Assembly: GCA_900114805.1 (NCBI GenBank)
Contig: FOZN01000003.1
Span: 619,670-683,669 of the forward strand
From: Agrococcus baldri
GTDB taxonomy: Bacteria; Actinomycetota; Actinomycetes; Actinomycetales; Microbacteriaceae
Length of the DNA: 64,000 bases
Reading direction: 5' to 3'
The notes beneath the pieces were generated by a model. It searched no databases and was not told the origin of the DNA. It worked only from the letters and a program-made list of their open reading frames with translations. Shown here in pieces: positions 63,229 to 64,000 of this stretch. Position 1 is the first letter of the stretch. The number at the start of each line of letters is the position of its first letter. The position numbers and the translations under genes were made by a program.

Positions 63229-64000
63229 TCACCGCGCGGTGACAACGGGCCGGTGTCGACGAAGCGGCCGGGTCACAGCCGCATCACGATGTGGGCTGCC
63301 GGCCCGAGATCGAGCGCGATCGGTCGGTCGGGCGGAGTGCACCGACGGTCGAAGAGTGCGCGGAGCCGTGGTTCGACACCAGGCGGTTCCGGTCGCGCCC
63401 CGATGCCGCGCGGTCGCGCTTTCGGTCGTGGTCGCGGTCGCACTTCCGGTCGCACGGCCATGCGGCGGCGGCGCCCTCGTCACGGGTGTCGGCGGCGAGA
63501 TCTCGGCGTCGAACGCGTCGTCGGGGAGCTTGATGGCGAGCGCGGGTATCGCCGCTGCCGCGACGCTGCCGGCGCTGCTGGGCGCCGACGCGTCGCCGTT
63601 GCGGCTGGTGCGTGCGTAGCGGTCTGCGGGGCGCAGCTGGGGGATGATGCGCCAGTTGCCGGGTTCTGGGCCTGCGGCTTCGATGCGGAGGCGGCCGGCG
63701 TGGATCTCGTGGTGGTGGTAGACGCAGACGAGGATGCCCCAGTCGATGTCCGTCGGGCCGCCGTCGTCCCAGGGGTTGATGTGGTGCGCCTCGCACCAGG
63801 ACGCGGGCATGCCGCAGCCGGGCACCCGGCAGCCCTTGTCGCGGGCGGCCAGCGCGCGCCGCTGGGCGCGGTTGAACAGCCGCTCGGTGCGGCCCAGGTT
63901 GAGCACCTGGTCGACGCCGTTGACGACTGCGTGGTGGATGGTCGAGTCGCACGCGAGCCGCCCGACGGTCTCGATTGGCACGAGCGCGCCCGTATGCTCG
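63229..64000 (-). CDS. DUF222/HNH endonuclease, 5' part beyond window
   Basis: The frame is open through the right edge, so the N-terminal DUF222 (13E12-type) part is missing; the visible start-like GTG 63981 is internal. The HNH motif is complete: RDKGCRVPGCGMPASWCEAHHINPWDDGGPTDIDWGILVCVYHHHEIH, with the two CxxC pairs and His-Asn-His positions. After GNWRIIPQLRP the tail of ~130 residues is Arg/Thr/Ala/Pro-rich and unlike the family. Such repeated HNH genes are common in Microbacteriaceae and may be selfish or phage-defence nucleases; role unknown. Confidence 0.85.
   Translation of the reverse strand, partial: EHTGALVPIETVGRLACDSTIHHAVVNGVDQVLNLGRTERLFNRAQRRALAARDKGCRVPGCGMPASWCEAHHINPWDDGGPTDIDWGILVCVYHHHEIHAGRLRIEAAGPEPGNWRIIPQLRPADRYARTSRNGDASAPSSAGSVAAAAIPALAIKLPDDAFDAEISPPTPVTRAPPPHGRATGSATATTTESATARHRGATGTAWCRTTAPRTLRPSVHSARPTDRARSRAGSPHRDAAVTRPLRRHRPVVTAR

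Overview
This window is a contiguous piece of a high-GC Gram-positive (actinobacterial) chromosome. It most likely comes from the family Microbacteriaceae; an Agrococcus-like genus is my guess from gene order and protein style, not something I could test. Support comes from very GC-rich third codon positions, many GTG starts, ATGA/GTGA/TGATG overlaps between genes, TANNNT promoter boxes set 6-7 nt before start codons (leaderless mRNAs), and the order hrcA-dnaJ-rsmE-HIT-phoH-ybeY-corC-era ... leuA-recO-uppS ... glyS-dusB-dgt-dnaG.

Positions 1-8404 are accessory: the right-hand part of an integrated mobile element whose left end lies outside the window. On the minus strand it carries a three-gene site-specific recombination module (tyrosine recombinase, XRE-type DNA-binding protein, and a Cys-rich recombinase-like protein running off the edge), coupled by 4-nt overlaps. 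On the plus strand it carries a conjugation-type block: a hypothetical protein, a VirD4/TraG-like coupling ATPase, an SSB-like protein, a DUF4913 protein and a 60-aa protein. A large serine recombinase follows. Its last 8 bases overlap the 3' CCA end of a tRNA-His gene, which marks the element/chromosome junction. A candidate 49-aa leader ORF containing a perfect palindrome precedes the recombinase.

Positions 8405-28100 are chromosomal genes in short operons: orn and a HAD phosphatase, tRNA-Arg, DedA, YceI, msrA, an SSB paralogue, a lipoprotein, ettA, two thioesterases, a methylmalonate-semialdehyde-type dehydrogenase, a PadR/membrane-protein pair, Nudix and App1-like phosphatases, an SRAP (HMCES) abasic-site protein, a TetR regulator, a pabB/pabC pair for p-aminobenzoate with a symmetric leaderless divergent promoter, and an ArsR/SRPBCC operon with two near-identical palindromic operators.

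Positions 28100-47500 are core housekeeping: leuS, comEA-comEC-holA, rpsT, lepA, hemW, and the long co-directional run hrcA-dnaJ-rsmE-HIT-phoH-ybeY-corC-era. A degenerate CIRCE element sits on the hrcA promoter.

Positions 47500-64000 hold a two-component system, an alpha/beta hydrolase, an ABC exporter-type pair, leuA preceded by a 13-codon leader peptide (three consecutive Leu codons) with mutually exclusive hairpins, recO, uppS, a nucleotidyltransferase, glyS, dusB, dgt, dnaG, a lipoprotein and a 5'-truncated HNH endonuclease. No CRISPR array, rRNA operon or complete insertion sequence was seen. No gene-free stretch exceeds 300 bases; the longest (34832-35124) is described.
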